Shown here piece after piece: positions 7,953 through 18,343 of a stretch of DNA of 64,000 bases. Within the stretch, counting starts at the first letter, position 1; the number at the start of each line of letters is the position of its first letter. Where the stretch lies: contig JBBODD010000001.1 of assembly GCA_038002745.1 (NCBI GenBank), positions 2,914,001 through 2,978,000 of the forward strand, in the 5' to 3' direction. Position numbers and translations under genes: made by a program. The DNA is from Bacillus sp. FSL H8-0547 (lineage in GTDB: Bacteria > Bacillota > Bacilli > Bacillales > Bacillaceae). The notes under the pieces are model-generated. The model did no database searches, was not told the DNA's origin, and saw only the letters and a list, made by a program, of their open reading frames with translations.

Positions 7953-8990
7953 ATGATGCAGGAGCAATTAAAACAGCTTCAGCTTGAAGCGCTTGAAAAA
8001 ATTCAGGCAGCAAATGATTTAAAGAGCCTGAATGAGATCCGCGTATCATATTTGGGTAAAAAAGGGCCAATTACAGAAGTTCTTCGCGGGATGGGCAAAC
8101 TTTCTGCAGAAGAGCGCCCGCTAATGGGAGCTTTGGCAAACGAGGTGCGCGAGAGCATTGCCACAAGCATTTCGGCTAAACAGGAAGGACTTGAGGAAGC
8201 GGCAGTTGAAGAGAAGCTTGCAGCTGAAACGATCGATGTGACACTTCCGGGACGTCCTGTACGCACGGGCAATCATCATCCGATTACGTCTGTCATTGAG
8301 GAAATTGAGGACCTTTTCCTTAACATGGGCTATTCCGTCGAAGAAGGCCCTGAGGTAGAGACGGATTATTTCAACTTTGAAGCGCTGAATCTTCCAAAAG
8401 GACACCCGGCTCGTGATATGCAGGATTCTTTCTACATAACGGAAGAAACGCTGCTTCGTACTCATACGTCACCTGTTCAGGCAAGAACGATGCAGAAATA
8501 CAAAGGTCAGGGACCAGTGAAAATCATTTGTCCGGGCAAAGTATACCGCCGCGATAATGATGATGCGACACATTCACATCAATTCACGCAAATTGAGGGA
8601 CTTGTCATTGACGAGAACATCAGCATGAGCGATTTGAAAGGAACACTTGAGGCTTTTGCCAAAAAGATGTTCGGCGAAGAGCGCGAAATCCGTCTGCGCC
8701 CAAGCTTTTTCCCGTTTACAGAGCCTTCAGTTGAAGTCGATGTTTCATGCTTCGTGTGCGGCGGCAAAGGCTGCAGTGTTTGCAAAAAGACTGGCTGGAT
8801 TGAAATTCTCGGTGCAGGAATGGTTCATCCGAATGTGCTTGAGATGGCAGGGTTTGATTCAAAGAAATACAGCGGATTTGCTTTTGGCATGGGACCGGAG
8901 CGAATTGCCATGCTGAAATACGGCATCGATGACATCCGTCATTTTTACACGAACGACATGCGTTTTCTGAAACAATTTAAAAGAGCATAA
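7953..8990 (+). CDS. pheS: Phenylalanyl-tRNA synthetase alpha subunit
   Basis: Catalytic subunit of the alpha2-beta2 enzyme that charges tRNA-Phe. The 345-residue protein has an N-terminal coiled coil, then the class II core. Motif 2 is [19 protein letters not shown], the aminoacyl-binding region includes [14 protein letters not shown], and motif 3 is [20 protein letters not shown] CxxC-like cluster ([17 protein letters not shown]) is typical of Bacillus PheS. Either ATG 7953 or ATG 7956 may be used. AGGAGG is closer to optimal for 7956. Cotranscribed with pheT, 14 nt downstream. Confidence 0.97.
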   Translation: MMQEQLKQLQLEALEKIQAANDLKSLNEIRVSYLGKKGPITEVLRGMGKLSAEERPLMGALANEVRESIATSISAKQEGLEEAAVEEKLAAETIDVTLPGRPVRTGNHHPITSVIEEIEDLFLNMGYSVEEGPEVETDYFNFEALNLPKGHPARDMQDSFYITEETLLRTHTSPVQARTMQKYKGQGPVKIICPGKVYRRDNDDATHSHQFTQIEGLVIDENISMSDLKGTLEAFAKKMFGEEREIRLRPSFFPFTEPSVEVDVSCFVCGGKGCSVCKKTGWIEILGAGMVHPNVLEMAGFDSKKYSGFAFGMGPERIAMLKYGIDDIRHFYTNDMRFLKQFKRA

Positions 8991-9004
8991 AAGGAGGGTT
9001 CCAA

Positions 9005-11419
9005 ATGTTTGTTTCCTATAAATGGCTGCAGGATTACGTGGATCTCAGCGGAATCCCGGCAGAAGAACTGGCAGAGAAAATCACCCGAAGCGGAATTGAA
9101 GTAGAGGGTGTAGAGGTTTTAAATGAAGGGATGAGCGGTGTAGTCGTCGGGCATGTGCTTGAAAAAGAGCAGCACCCGAATGCAGATAAGCTCAACAAAT
9201 GTCTGGTCGATACAGGCGGCGAGAACCCTGTTCAAATCATTTGCGGAGCTGCAAATGTCGATAAAGGGCAAAAAGTAGCAGTAGCCACAGTAGGCGCGGT
9301 ACTTCCGGGTAACTTTAAAATCAAAAAAGCAAAGCTTCGCGGCGAAGAGTCAAACGGAATGATCTGTTCTCTTCAGGAACTGGGCTTTGAATCAAAAACC
9401 GTTGCAAAAGAGTATTCGGAAGGCATCTTTGTCTTTCCAAACGATGCTGAGCCTGGAAAAGATGCTCTTGCAGAACTTGGGCGTGATGACCAGATTCTTG
9501 AGCTTGGTCTTACCCCTAACCGCTCAGACTGCCTGAGCATGCTTGGCGTCGCGCATGAAGTAGCGGCTATTTTGGGCCGAAGCGTAACGTACCCTGACTT
9601 GACGCATGATGAAGGTTCAGAGAAGGCATCTGAGAGCATTACTGTCTCCGTTGAAGCAAAAGAAGAGAATCCGCTGTATGTGGCAAAAGTGATTCGCAAT
9701 GTGAAGATTGCCCCGTCTCCGCTCTGGCTGCAGACAAGACTGATGGCTGCAGGCATCCGTCCGTACAACAATGTGGTGGATATCACGAACTACGTACTCC
9801 TCGAGTACGGACAGCCGCTTCATGCCTTTGACTATGACCGTTTAGGCTCAAAAGAAATTCTTGTCCGCATGGCAAAAGACGGCGAAGAAATCGTGACACT
9901 TGATGGACAAAAACGCACGCTTACTCCGGAGCACCTTGTCATTACTAACGGAACTGTGCCGGTTGCACTCGCGGGTGTAATGGGCGGAGAGAATTCGGAA
10001 GTTCATTCCGATACAACGGCTGTTCTTCTTGAATCTGCGTACTTCAACGGCCAGACTGTAAGAAAATCGTCCAAAGATCACGGATTAAGAAGTGAAGCAA
10101 GTGCGCGCTTTGAAAAAGGCGTCGATCCGAACCGAGTTCGTGCTGCAGCAGAACGCGCTGCCCAGCTGATGGTGGAGCTTGCGGGGGGAGAAGTTCTTTC
10201 GGGATCGGCTGAGGTGAATTATCTTGAAGCTGAACCTGCGGTCGTGACCGTTCACATAGATAAAATTAACCGTGTGCTCGGCATGAACATTTCAGGTTCG
10301 GAGATGCAGTCCATCTTTACACGTCTTGGATTTGAAGTGCAGGAGGATAACGGGGCCTTCACGGTAACTGTGCCTACAAGACGCGGAGATATTACAATCG
10401 AGGAAGACCTGATTGAAGAAGTTGCAAGACTGTACGGCTATGACAACATTCCGTCTACTTTCCCTGTCAGCGCATCCGCACCGGGCAAATTGACGGATTA
10501 TCAGCAAAAACGCCGGATGGCCCGCCGCTTCTTAGAAGGAGCCGGCTTGCATCAGGCGATCACATACTCGCTGACGAGCGAAGACAAAGCTTCCCTGTTT
10601 GCGCTTGAAGCATCTGATCTGACACGCCTGTCCATGCCGATGAGTGAAGAGCGCAGCGTTCTTCGCCTGAGCTTAATCCCTCACTTGCTTGAGACGCTGA
10701 AATACAATCTTGCCCGTCAAAATGACCAGGCAGCTCTTTATGAAATGAGCTCTGTGTTCATTTCAAACGGACCAGGTGAACAGCCTCTGGAAAAAGAACG
10801 GTTAAGCGGAGCTGTAACAGGGCTGTGGCACCTGAACCAGTGGCAGGCTGAGAAAAAACAGGTCGACTTCTATGTGGTAAAGGGAATTCTTGACGGCCTG
10901 TTCGATCGTTTAGGATTAAACGAACACATCACTTATCAGCAGACAAAACGCGACGGACTTCACCCGGGGCGTACGGCAGAAATTCTTCTTAACGGCGTTT
11001 CTGCAGGATTTATCGGACAGGTGCATCCGAAGCTTCAAAAGCAAATGGACCTGACTGAGACATATGTGTTTGAACTTGCTCTTCAGGAGCTTCTTCAAAC
11101 AGAAGCAGAACCACTAACATTCTCTGTTATTCCTCGCTTTCCGTCTATGACGAGGGACATTGCCCTTGTTGTTGATAAAGACGTTGTAGCGGGCGATCTG
11201 CATAGCGCTATTTCAGAGGCAGGAGGAAAGCTTCTGAAGGACGTTTCCATTTTTGATTTATACGAAGGCGATAAGCTTGATGAAAATAAAAAATCACTGG
11301 CCTTCTCACTGCGCTATTTCGACCCTGAGCGTACGCTTACAGACGAAGAAGTAACAAAAGCGCATGAAAAAGTACTCCGTACGGTCGAGGAAAAATTTTC
11401 CGCCGTGCTGAGAGGTTAA
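9005..11419 (+). CDS. pheT: Phenylalanyl-tRNA synthetase beta subunit
   Basis: 804-residue partner of PheS. It shows the expected order: an N-terminal tRNA-binding OB fold ([20 protein letters not shown] to about residue 150), the B3/B4 editing domain (around residues 210-390), B5 domains (GEVLSGS onward), a degenerate synthetase core, and a C-terminal FDX-ACB anticodon domain ([17 protein letters not shown] to the end). Length is normal. AAAAGGAGG precedes the ATG. It ends the pheST operon and is followed by a bidirectional terminator. Confidence 0.97.
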   Translation: MFVSYKWLQDYVDLSGIPAEELAEKITRSGIEVEGVEVLNEGMSGVVVGHVLEKEQHPNADKLNKCLVDTGGENPVQIICGAANVDKGQKVAVATVGAVLPGNFKIKKAKLRGEESNGMICSLQELGFESKTVAKEYSEGIFVFPNDAEPGKDALAELGRDDQILELGLTPNRSDCLSMLGVAHEVAAILGRSVTYPDLTHDEGSEKASESITVSVEAKEENPLYVAKVIRNVKIAPSPLWLQTRLMAAGIRPYNNVVDITNYVLLEYGQPLHAFDYDRLGSKEILVRMAKDGEEIVTLDGQKRTLTPEHLVITNGTVPVALAGVMGGENSEVHSDTTAVLLESAYFNGQTVRKSSKDHGLRSEASARFEKGVDPNRVRAAAERAAQLMVELAGGEVLSGSAEVNYLEAEPAVVTVHIDKINRVLGMNISGSEMQSIFTRLGFEVQEDNGAFTVTVPTRRGDITIEEDLIEEVARLYGYDNIPSTFPVSASAPGKLTDYQQKRRMARRFLEGAGLHQAITYSLTSEDKASLFALEASDLTRLSMPMSEERSVLRLSLIPHLLETLKYNLARQNDQAALYEMSSVFISNGPGEQPLEKERLSGAVTGLWHLNQWQAEKKQVDFYVVKGILDGLFDRLGLNEHITYQQTKRDGLHPGRTAEILLNGVSAGFIGQVHPKLQKQMDLTETYVFELALQELLQTEAEPLTFSVIPRFPSMTRDIALVVDKDVVAGDLHSAISEAGGKLLKDVSIFDLYEGDKLDENKKSLAFSLRYFDPERTLTDEEVTKAHEKVLRTVEEKFSAVLRG

Positions 11420-11436
11420 TCGCAGAGACAACAGGA

Positions 11437-11475
11437 AAAGAGCAGCTGACCATTAAGGTCCGGCTGCTCTTTTTT
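11437..11475. terminator. Bidirectional terminator between pheT and rnhC
   Basis: AAAAGAGCAGC pairs with GCTGCTCTTTT. Flanking A and T runs suit both converging genes. Confidence 0.85.
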
Positions 11476-12412
11476 ATCTTTTTCTTTTTTTTGCGGCGAT
11501 TTTTTCAGCCTTATCGGTATTGGCAAAATGAAACTTCGTCAGTTCTTTCAGTGCCGGGCTGCCTTTTTTTAGGATGATGGCTGCTGCAGCCTCGTCTACT
11601 TTAGCTCCTGCTCCTTTTGGAAGGGTAACTCCTGCTTTTTCTGACAGGCGGTCCATTTCCTTTAAAAAGGCATAGCGTGCAAGAATTGAGGCGGCCGCTA
11701 CAGCCAGGTGGATTCCTTCTGCCTTTGTGCTGAAAAATGTTTTTTCTCTTTTGAAGGATTTTCCAGATAAATGCTTGAAATACAGAGAAGGCTCTGCAAA
11801 TTGATCAATCAATATGCCTTCAGGTTCTTCCGGCGCGATTTTGTCATAGAGTTTGTTTATCGCCTGGTTATGCAAAATGGCTTTCATTTTTCCCTGGGAC
11901 ATTCCTGTGCTTTGGAGCTGGTTGTATTTTTCATTGTGCAGGATCAGCAGAGAGTATGGAATGACTTTAAGAAGGTCCTTCGCAATGCTTATGATCTGAG
12001 TGTCATTCAAATGTTTTGAGTCCTTTACTCCAAGCTCTTGAAGGAGCGGGATCTGCTCTTTTTTTACATAGGCGGCAACGACCGTAATAGGGCCGAAAAA
12101 GTCACCCGTGCCTACTTCATCTGAACCGATGATCGAAAGAGATGAAATATTTGGCGGCGGACTGAAAACGGTCTTTTGCTGCGAAGGTTTCTTAGTAGCC
12201 TTTTTCTCGGGTTCGGACCATTTGGAAGCCTCTTCTGCTGCGAGATTTCCCTGGAAAAGAACTTTCCCTGATTTGTAGGCAGTGATGGAGCAGCCATTTG
12301 CTTTTGCCGTAAAAACGGCACCCGGAGGAAGCTTTGATCCGAGTCCGGAAGAATAATAGGTTTTCATTTTCAGCATGGTCTGCTGATCAATTTTTATAAC
12401 GGTATTGGACAA
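11474..12412 (-). CDS. rnhC: Ribonuclease HIII
   Basis: Degrades the RNA strand of RNA-DNA hybrids. The 312-residue protein has the N-terminal TBP-like substrate-binding domain (residues about 1-90, including NGCSITAYKSGKVLFQG) and a catalytic RNase HII/HIII domain opening with SLSIIGSDEVGTGDFFGP, which carries the DE catalytic pair and the GTGDFFG glycine motif of HIII. Later acidic residues lie in ILIDQFAEP. The start is TTG with GAGGTG 8 nt upstream. It is antiparallel between pheT and zapA, as in B. subtilis. Confidence 0.94.
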   Translation of the reverse strand: MSNTVIKIDQQTMLKMKTYYSSGLGSKLPPGAVFTAKANGCSITAYKSGKVLFQGNLAAEEASKWSEPEKKATKKPSQQKTVFSPPPNISSLSIIGSDEVGTGDFFGPITVVAAYVKKEQIPLLQELGVKDSKHLNDTQIISIAKDLLKVIPYSLLILHNEKYNQLQSTGMSQGKMKAILHNQAINKLYDKIAPEEPEGILIDQFAEPSLYFKHLSGKSFKREKTFFSTKAEGIHLAVAAASILARYAFLKEMDRLSEKAGVTLPKGAGAKVDEAAAAIILKKGSPALKELTKFHFANTDKAEKIAAKKRKR

Positions 12413-12450
12413 GAGAAGACACCTCTTCTATAGTAGTAGTGGGTACGGGA

Positions 12451-12478
12451 TTGATTGGCATTATCTTTCCATTATACT
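12451..12478 (+). promoter_or_regulatory. Sigma-A promoter of zapA-cvpA
   Basis: TTGATT (12451-12456), a 16-bp spacer and TATACT (12473-12478), placed about 40 bp before the zapA ribosome binding site. Confidence 0.65.
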
Positions 12479-12530
12479 AAATATCATGTTATGATAAAGA
12501 TTAGGATTCTCAAGAATGGAGGATTTTTCG

Positions 12531-12788
12531 TTGGATAACCACTCAAAAAAGAAAACGACAGTTGATATATATGGACAGCAATTTTCAATAGTAGGCACAG
12601 AGAGCACAAGCCATGTGCGTCTGGTGGCTTCTATTGTTGATGATAAAATGCGGGAAATCAGCAGTAAAAGTCCTAACCTTGATATAAATAAACTTGCCGT
12701 TCTGACGGCGGTCAATGTCGTTCATGACTACCTGAAATTAAGAGATGAATTTGAAAAACTGGAGAGACAAATTACAGAAAAGGATTGA
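12531..12788 (+). CDS. zapA: Cell division protein ZapA
   Basis: Small cytosolic protein that bundles FtsZ filaments at the division ring. The 85-residue product has the N-terminal fold ([17 protein letters not shown]) and a C-terminal coiled coil ([20 protein letters not shown]). The start is TTG at 12531: GGAGG lies 8 nt upstream and the length then equals B. subtilis ZapA. It overlaps the next frame by 4 nt, suggesting translational coupling with cvpA. Confidence 0.93.
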   Translation: MDNHSKKKTTVDIYGQQFSIVGTESTSHVRLVASIVDDKMREISSKSPNLDINKLAVLTAVNVVHDYLKLRDEFEKLERQITEKD

Positions 12789-13339
12789 CGCAGTTAATGC
12801 TTGATATTGCCCTTTTAATTATCTTAATAATGGGTCTGCTCGTCGGACTGAAACGGGGATTCATCCTTCAGTTCATTCACCTTGCAGGATTCATTATCGC
12901 CTATATTGTAGCCTATAAATACTTCGGGGTTCTGGCGCCGAAGCTTGAACTGTGGGTGCCATACCCGAGCTTTGGGGAAAGCAGCTCCAGCATTTCGTTC
13001 TTTACAGGCGGAAACCTTGAGAATGCCTACTACCGCGCTGTTGCATTTGTCATCTTGTTCATCGGAACAAAGATTGTGCTTCAGATTGTCGGATCTATGC
13101 TTGATTTTGTTACATACTTTCCTGTATTAAAGCAGCTGAATAAATGGGCCGGTGCCATTCTTGGTTTTCTAGAAGTCTATTTGATTTTATTCATTCTCCT
13201 TTTTATCGGAGGTCTTCTGCCCATTCCTGAAGTACAGTCGGCGATGGGGAATTCGGGAATTGCCAAAGTGATTGTCCATCATACACCATATTTTTCAGAT
13301 AAAGTTCAGGAACTGTGGATTCAATATGCACCAAAATAA
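12785..13339 (+). CDS. cvpA: CvpA-family membrane protein (YshB)
   Basis: A 184-residue polytopic membrane protein of the CvpA family, in Bacillus called YshB, with no firm biochemical role. Four hydrophobic segments are visible: [52 protein letters not shown] and [23 protein letters not shown] after the first helix is a family hallmark. The start may be the TTG at 12785 (coupled to the zapA stop) or the ATG at 12797, which fits the homologue MLD start better. A terminator follows directly. Confidence 0.87.
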   Translation: MTQLMLDIALLIILIMGLLVGLKRGFILQFIHLAGFIIAYIVAYKYFGVLAPKLELWVPYPSFGESSSSISFFTGGNLENAYYRAVAFVILFIGTKIVLQIVGSMLDFVTYFPVLKQLNKWAGAILGFLEVYLILFILLFIGGLLPIPEVQSAMGNSGIAKVIVHHTPYFSDKVQELWIQYAPK

Positions 13340-13368
13340 CTTCTCCTCCAATCAGGAGAAGTTTTTTT
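13339..13368 (+). terminator. Terminator after cvpA
   Basis: ACTTCTCCT pairs with AGGAGAAGT and is followed by TTTTTT. It overlaps the cvpA stop. Confidence 0.9.
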
Positions 13369-13454
13369 GGCGCAAGTGGACGATTGTACATTTGCTCCAA
13401 TTATTTGTATCATTCTAACTAGATGATCTGATCACGTACATGAGGTGAAAAACG

Positions 13455-15179
13455 TTGACTATACATAAAAAAGATGTCATTAAACTGCTTGAGCTTATTG
13501 CCGTTCATATGGAGCTTAAAGGAGAAAATCCGTTTAAAACCGCAGCATTCAGAAAAGCGGCAAACGCCCTGGAAACAGATGATCGCAGTCTTTCTGCGAT
13601 TGATGATTTTACAAAGATTGCAGGCATCGGAAAAGGGACGGCTGCTGTCATTAAAGAATATATGGAAGCCGGAGAATCAGAAACGCTGAAGCAGCTGCAG
13701 GAAGAGGTGCCTCAAGGGCTTATCCCGCTGTTAAAGCTGCCTGGACTCGGCGGAAAGAAAATAGCGAAGCTTTATAAGGAGCTTGACGTAACGGACGCTG
13801 AATCTCTTAAACAGGCATGTGAAGAAGAAAAAGTACAGGCGCTGGCAGGCTTCGGCAAAAAGACGGAAGAAAAAATCCTTGATGCCATCAAGGAAATGGG
13901 CTCCCGTCCTGAAAGGCTTCCGCTTTCTTTTGTCCTGCCAATCGCAGATGAAATTGAGACATACCTTGAGTCGTGCGGGGAAATTCTGAAATACAGCAGG
14001 GCCGGAAGTTTAAGGCGCATGAGAGAAACAGTAAAAGATCTGGACTTTATCATCGCGACAGATCATCCGCAGTTTGTCAGAGAGCAACTCCTGAAGATGC
14101 CGAACATTTCTTCCGTCATTGCAAGCGGAGATACGAAGGTATCTGTCGAGCTTTTATATGAATATGAAATTGGCGTCGATTTCCGTTTAGTTACATTGAA
14201 GGAATTTGCCTCAACGCTGCATCATTTCACGGGATCAAAAGATCACAATGTGAAAATGCGCCAGCTTGCAAAAGAGCGCGGAGAAAAGATCAGCGAGTAC
14301 GGGGTTGAAAATACTGAAACAGGTGAAATCAAGACGTTTTCAACGGAAGAAGAGTTTTACGCACACTTTGATTTGCCTCACTTCCCGCCTGAGATCAGGG
14401 AAGACGGAACAGAGGTTGAAAAATACCGCAAAGATACAAAGCTGATTTCACTCCAGGATATTAAAGGAGATCTCCATATGCACTCCACATGGAGCGATGG
14501 TGCGTTTACCATCAGTGAAATGGCGGAAGCGTGCAGGCTCCGGGGCTATCAATATATGGCCATTACAGACCATTCCCAGTATTTGAAGGTTGCAAACGGC
14601 CTGACTCCCGAACGGTTAAAAGCACAGCGGGAGGAAATTGATAAGCTGAATGAGCAGTACGATGATTTTAAGATTCTTGCAGGTGTAGAGATGGATATTC
14701 TGCCTGACGGAACGCTTGATTACAGCGACGATGTGCTGGATGGCATGGATTTTGTGATTGCTTCCATCCATTCAAGTTTTTCTCAGCCCCAGGATGTGAT
14801 TATGAAACGGCTGAAAACGGCGCTGGACCACCACCGTGTCCATATGATTGCACATCCTACCGGGAGACTGATCGGCAAACGCAGCGGATATGAACCTGAT
14901 GTTGAAATGCTGATTCAGCTTGCAAAAGAGACGGATACGGTTCTTGAGCTGAATGCCAACCCGAACAGACTGGATCTGAGTGCAGAACACATCAGAAAAG
15001 CGCATGAGGCCGGAGTCAAGGTTGCCATTAATACGGATGCCCATAACCTGGACATGCTTGAAGATATGAAAACAGGCGTTTCAACAGCCATTAAAGGCTG
15101 GGTGAAAGCTGAAAATGTGATAAATACATGGGACCTGGACGAGCTTCAATCCTTTTTAAAAAAAGAAGGAAGCAGATAA
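13455..15179 (+). CDS. polX: DNA polymerase X with PHP exonuclease domain
   Basis: A 574-residue repair enzyme: gap-filling polymerase with 3'-5' exonuclease activity. Order of parts: an 8-kDa-like helix-hairpin-helix region (IAGIGKGTAAVI, LPGLGGKKIAKLY), the nucleotidyltransferase palm with SLRRMRETVKDLDFIIAT (paired catalytic Asp) and GVDFRLV (third Asp), then a C-terminal PHP domain from about residue 338. That domain carries GDLHMHSTWSDG, ITDHSQ, GVEMDIL, IASIHSSF, MIAHPTGR and INTDAHN. All expected PHP metal ligands are present. The start is TTG with GAGGTG upstream. It lies 43 nt before mutS2. Confidence 0.95.
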   Translation: MTIHKKDVIKLLELIAVHMELKGENPFKTAAFRKAANALETDDRSLSAIDDFTKIAGIGKGTAAVIKEYMEAGESETLKQLQEEVPQGLIPLLKLPGLGGKKIAKLYKELDVTDAESLKQACEEEKVQALAGFGKKTEEKILDAIKEMGSRPERLPLSFVLPIADEIETYLESCGEILKYSRAGSLRRMRETVKDLDFIIATDHPQFVREQLLKMPNISSVIASGDTKVSVELLYEYEIGVDFRLVTLKEFASTLHHFTGSKDHNVKMRQLAKERGEKISEYGVENTETGEIKTFSTEEEFYAHFDLPHFPPEIREDGTEVEKYRKDTKLISLQDIKGDLHMHSTWSDGAFTISEMAEACRLRGYQYMAITDHSQYLKVANGLTPERLKAQREEIDKLNEQYDDFKILAGVEMDILPDGTLDYSDDVLDGMDFVIASIHSSFSQPQDVIMKRLKTALDHHRVHMIAHPTGRLIGKRSGYEPDVEMLIQLAKETDTVLELNANPNRLDLSAEHIRKAHEAGVKVAINTDAHNLDMLEDMKTGVSTAIKGWVKAENVINTWDLDELQSFLKKEGSR

Positions 15180-15222
15180 ACGCGGACAAAAGGTCTAAAA
15201 GACAGCAAGGAGGCTGTATAAC

Positions 15223-17580
15223 GTGCAGCAGCGAGTGTTGAACGTATTGGAATTTCATAAAGTGAAGGAACAGCTTGTGAAGCATGCGTCGTCATCTTTG
15301 GCGAAAGAAAAAGCAGAAAAGCTGGTTCCTTCTACAAATGTAGAAGAAGTGAAAACCTGGCAGGAGCAAACCGATGAAGCAGCTAAAGTGCTGAGGCTTA
15401 AAGGGAATGTTCCGCTTGGCGGGCTGACCGATATCCGCAGCAGCATTAAGCGCGCTCAAATCGGCGGTATGCTGAATCCCCATGAACTGACAGAGATTTC
15501 GGGGACCCTCTATGCCGGCAAACAGATGAAGCGGTTTATTGAGGATATGATTGAAAGCGGAATTGAACTGCCTCATCTTGACGGGTTTGCTGCCCAAATT
15601 GAACCTCTGCAGGAACTCGAACAGGAAATTTCGCACTGCATTGGAGATAACGGAGAGGTGCTTGACGGTGCAAGCGACACACTGCGGTCGATCCGAACCT
15701 CCCTTAGAACAACTGAATCCCGGATAAGAGAGAAACTTGAATCGATGATCAGGTCGTCATCTGCCCAAAAGATGCTTTCTGATGCGATCATAACAATCCG
15801 GAACGAGCGGTATGTAATTCCGGTCAAGCAGGAATACCGCTCCGCTTACGGCGGAATTGTCCATGACCAGTCATCATCAGGAGCTACGCTTTTCATTGAG
15901 CCTCAGGTCATTGTTGATCTGAACAACACGCTGCAGCAGGCGCGGATGAAAGAAAAAATAGAAATTGACCGGATCTTAACAGATCTTTCTCTTAAAGTCG
16001 CGGAAGAATCTGAAGCGCTTCTTGTCAATGTTGAAGCTTTAAGCGAAATGGACTTTATGTTTACAAAAGCTGGCTATGCCCAAAAAATCAAAGCATCCAA
16101 GCCGGAAATGAACGGCAGCGGAAGAATCAAATTGTTCAAAGCGCGCCATCCTCTTTTAAATCCTGACGAAGTAGTCCCAAACGATATTGAGCTCGGGACA
16201 GACTTTTCCACGATTGTTATTACAGGACCAAACACAGGGGGAAAAACCGTCACGCTTAAAACCGTCGGCCTGTTTACGCTGATGGCTCAGTCAGGGCTTC
16301 AGATTCCTGCGCTTGACGGTTCAGAGATGGCTGTTTTTGAAAATGTGTATGCCGATATCGGGGACGAGCAGTCGATTGAACAGAGCTTGAGTACGTTTTC
16401 TTCCCACATGGTCAACATTGTGGATATTTTAAAACGGGTTGATTCTGAAAGTCTCGTGCTGTTTGATGAGCTTGGTGCAGGAACAGATCCGCAGGAAGGC
16501 GCAGCACTTGCGATTTCCATCCTGGATGAAGTTCATCACAGGGGGGCAAGGGTCATCGCAACGACCCATTATCCTGAGCTGAAAGCTTATGGATACAACC
16601 GCGAAGGCGTCGTGAACGCAAGTGTCGAGTTTAATGTGGAAACACTGAGCCCGACGTACAAGCTGCTGATTGGTGTGCCGGGACGAAGCAACGCATTTGA
16701 AATCTCAAAGCGCCTCGGACTCATGAATTCAGTGATTGAGCGGGCGAAATCCCATATGAGCGAAGACAGCAATGAAGTTGATTCTATGATTGCCTCGCTT
16801 GAAGAGAGCAAAAAACGTTCGGACTTTGAGCTTACAGAGGCAGAGCAGCTGAGAAAAGATGCAGAGGATCTGCATGCTGAACTGCAAAAACAAATACTCG
16901 AATTTAATGAAGAACGTGATAAACTGTTTGAAAAAGCAGAAAAAAAAGCAGCTGAAAAAGTGGAAGCTGCACAAGCGGAAGCAGAATCGATTATCCGCGA
17001 GCTGAGAAGAATGCAGAAAGAACATCGTACGGGCATTAAAGAGCATGAGCTGATCGATGCAAAAAAACGCCTGGAGGAAGCTGTTCCGGAATTTGAAAAG
17101 AGCAAAAAACCTGTGAAAACCGCCCCTCAGAAACACCGGTTTGAAGAAGGCGACGAAGTCAAGGTCATCAGCTTTAATCAAAAAGGCCATCTTCTCTCCA
17201 AAGTAGGAGAGGGCGAATGGCAGGTTCAGATCGGTATCCTGAAAATGAAAGTGAATGAAAAGGACCTTCAGTACATCAGCAGGCCAAAACCGGTTGAAAC
17301 AAAGCCGCTTGCTGTGGTTAAGGGTAAGGATTATCACGTATCACTTGAGCTTGACCTAAGGGGAGAGCGCTATGAAAATGCCCTCATGAGGGTGGAGAAG
17401 TATATGGATGATGCTGTTCTTGCAGGCTACCCGCGGATTTCCATTATCCACGGAAAAGGTACCGGAGCCCTTCGCACCGGAGTACAGGAATACCTGAAAA
17501 AACACAGGAACGTGAAAAGCGCGCGCTACGGAGAAGCAGGAGAAGGCGGAACGGGTGTAACGATTGTTGAATTAAAATAG
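15223..17580 (+). CDS. mutS2: Endonuclease MutS2
   Basis: A 785-residue MutS-type ATPase with a C-terminal Smr nuclease. It limits recombination and, in B. subtilis, acts on collided ribosomes. The core is MutS-like without the mismatch-binding domain I. Walker A is [15 protein letters not shown] and Walker B is [16 protein letters not shown] long charged coiled coil (about residues 515-640) follows. The Smr domain ([25 protein letters not shown]) ends the protein. GTG start, with AAGGAGG upstream. Next gene yshE begins 17 nt later. Confidence 0.96.
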   Translation: MQQRVLNVLEFHKVKEQLVKHASSSLAKEKAEKLVPSTNVEEVKTWQEQTDEAAKVLRLKGNVPLGGLTDIRSSIKRAQIGGMLNPHELTEISGTLYAGKQMKRFIEDMIESGIELPHLDGFAAQIEPLQELEQEISHCIGDNGEVLDGASDTLRSIRTSLRTTESRIREKLESMIRSSSAQKMLSDAIITIRNERYVIPVKQEYRSAYGGIVHDQSSSGATLFIEPQVIVDLNNTLQQARMKEKIEIDRILTDLSLKVAEESEALLVNVEALSEMDFMFTKAGYAQKIKASKPEMNGSGRIKLFKARHPLLNPDEVVPNDIELGTDFSTIVITGPNTGGKTVTLKTVGLFTLMAQSGLQIPALDGSEMAVFENVYADIGDEQSIEQSLSTFSSHMVNIVDILKRVDSESLVLFDELGAGTDPQEGAALAISILDEVHHRGARVIATTHYPELKAYGYNREGVVNASVEFNVETLSPTYKLLIGVPGRSNAFEISKRLGLMNSVIERAKSHMSEDSNEVDSMIASLEESKKRSDFELTEAEQLRKDAEDLHAELQKQILEFNEERDKLFEKAEKKAAEKVEAAQAEAESIIRELRRMQKEHRTGIKEHELIDAKKRLEEAVPEFEKSKKPVKTAPQKHRFEEGDEVKVISFNQKGHLLSKVGEGEWQVQIGILKMKVNEKDLQYISRPKPVETKPLAVVKGKDYHVSLELDLRGERYENALMRVEKYMDDAVLAGYPRISIIHGKGTGALRTGVQEYLKKHRNVKSARYGEAGEGGTGVTIVELK

Positions 17581-17597
17581 ACATTAGGAGATCTTCG

Positions 17598-18002
17598 ATG
17601 AATCAATTTTGGGAGAATGAATTCGTTCAAACAGCTGCGTATTACAGCGTGGTCATCTTATGCATTGTTGTCTTTTTGGCGATATTTGAAATTGTGACAA
17701 AGTACAACAACTGGGATGAAATTCAAAAAGGGAATCTGGCGGTTGCGATGACAACAGGAGGAAAAATCTTCGGAATAGCAAACGTCTTCCGCTTTTCCAT
17801 CGGGCAGCATGATTCGCTGTTTGAAATGATCGGCTGGGGGATGTTTGGATTCGTCCTGCTGCTTCTTGGGTATTTTATCTATGAATTTTTAACGCCGAAA
17901 TTCAGAATCGATGATGAAATCCAAAAGGACAACCGTGCTGTGGGCTTTATCTCAATGGTCATTTCCATCGGATTGTCCTACGTGATCGGCGCAGGGATAT
18001 AA
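17598..18002 (+). CDS. yshE: DUF350 membrane protein YshE
   Basis: A 134-residue membrane protein of the DUF350 family, without established function. Hydrophobic segments: AAYYSVVILCIVVFLAIFEI, a weaker one around LAVAMTTGGKIFGIAN, GMFGFVLLLLGYFIYEF, and VGFISMVISIGLSYVIGAGI. An internal repeat is visible: DEIQKGNLAVAMTTG versus DEIQKDNRAVGFISM, the typical duplicated DUF350 motif. TAGGAGATCTTCG precedes the ATG. Follows mutS2 as in B. subtilis. Confidence 0.9.
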   Translation: MNQFWENEFVQTAAYYSVVILCIVVFLAIFEIVTKYNNWDEIQKGNLAVAMTTGGKIFGIANVFRFSIGQHDSLFEMIGWGMFGFVLLLLGYFIYEFLTPKFRIDDEIQKDNRAVGFISMVISIGLSYVIGAGI

Positions 18003-18014
18003 GGGGAGAAAACA

Positions 18015-18098
18015 GTGGAAACATTAGCAAAAGTACTTCTTGCCGTATGCGGCCTTTTCATCGCAGTTGGAATTATCTTTTTGGTCTTTTTTGCTTAA
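18015..18098 (+). CDS. Candidate 27-residue single-pass membrane peptide
   Basis: A short GTG-initiated frame 12 nt after yshE, with GGGGAG upstream at good spacing. The 27-residue product starts METLAKVLLAVCGLF, continues IAVGIIFLVFFA and then stops, so almost the whole chain is one predicted membrane helix. I do not recognise a family. Placement suggests cotranslation with yshE, and perhaps association with it in the membrane. The alternative is chance, but a chance frame with a ribosome site, a tight operon gap and such uniform hydrophobicity is less likely. Confidence 0.55.
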   Translation: METLAKVLLAVCGLFIAVGIIFLVFFA

Positions 18099-18205
18099 AT
18101 TTGTGAAATCGAATATTAGCGGACTGCAGAGGAAGGGAGCGGCTGCAAACTTCTGATATTGGCCATGCGTACAAAAGCGCGCCAAAACAACCAGTCCCAG
18201 AAGAG

Positions 18206-18242
18206 AACCCGGATTTCATAACATGAATCCGGGTTTTTTTCA
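18206..18242 (+). terminator. Terminator ending the mutS2-yshE unit
   Basis: AACCCGGATT pairs with AATCCGGGTT around a short loop and is followed by a T run. Confidence 0.9.
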
Positions 18243-18268
18243 TATAGTTAAATTAATAAAAAATATTC

Positions 18269-18296
18269 TATATTCTGAATATATCTTTGGTATACT
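18269..18296 (+). promoter_or_regulatory. lcfA promoter region with a 15-bp palindrome
   Basis: TGGTATACT (18288-18296) looks like an extended -10. Just upstream TATATTC-T-GAATATA (18269-18283) is a perfect palindrome placed over the -35/spacer. It does not match the FadR operator seen at 20271, so the regulator is unknown. Confidence 0.4.
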
Positions 18297-18343
18297 TTCT
18301 ATATAAGCCAAAAGTCATAATGGCAGCAAAGGGAGGAATGAAA

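Noticed and set aside
7793-7987. 64-codon frame before pheS
   Set aside because: It crosses the T-box core and terminator and overlaps the pheS start in another frame.
16587-17337. Long antisense frames opposite mutS2
   Set aside because: Composition is the mirror of the mutS2 coiled-coil codons (Ser/Phe/Leu-rich), with no initiation signal or family match.
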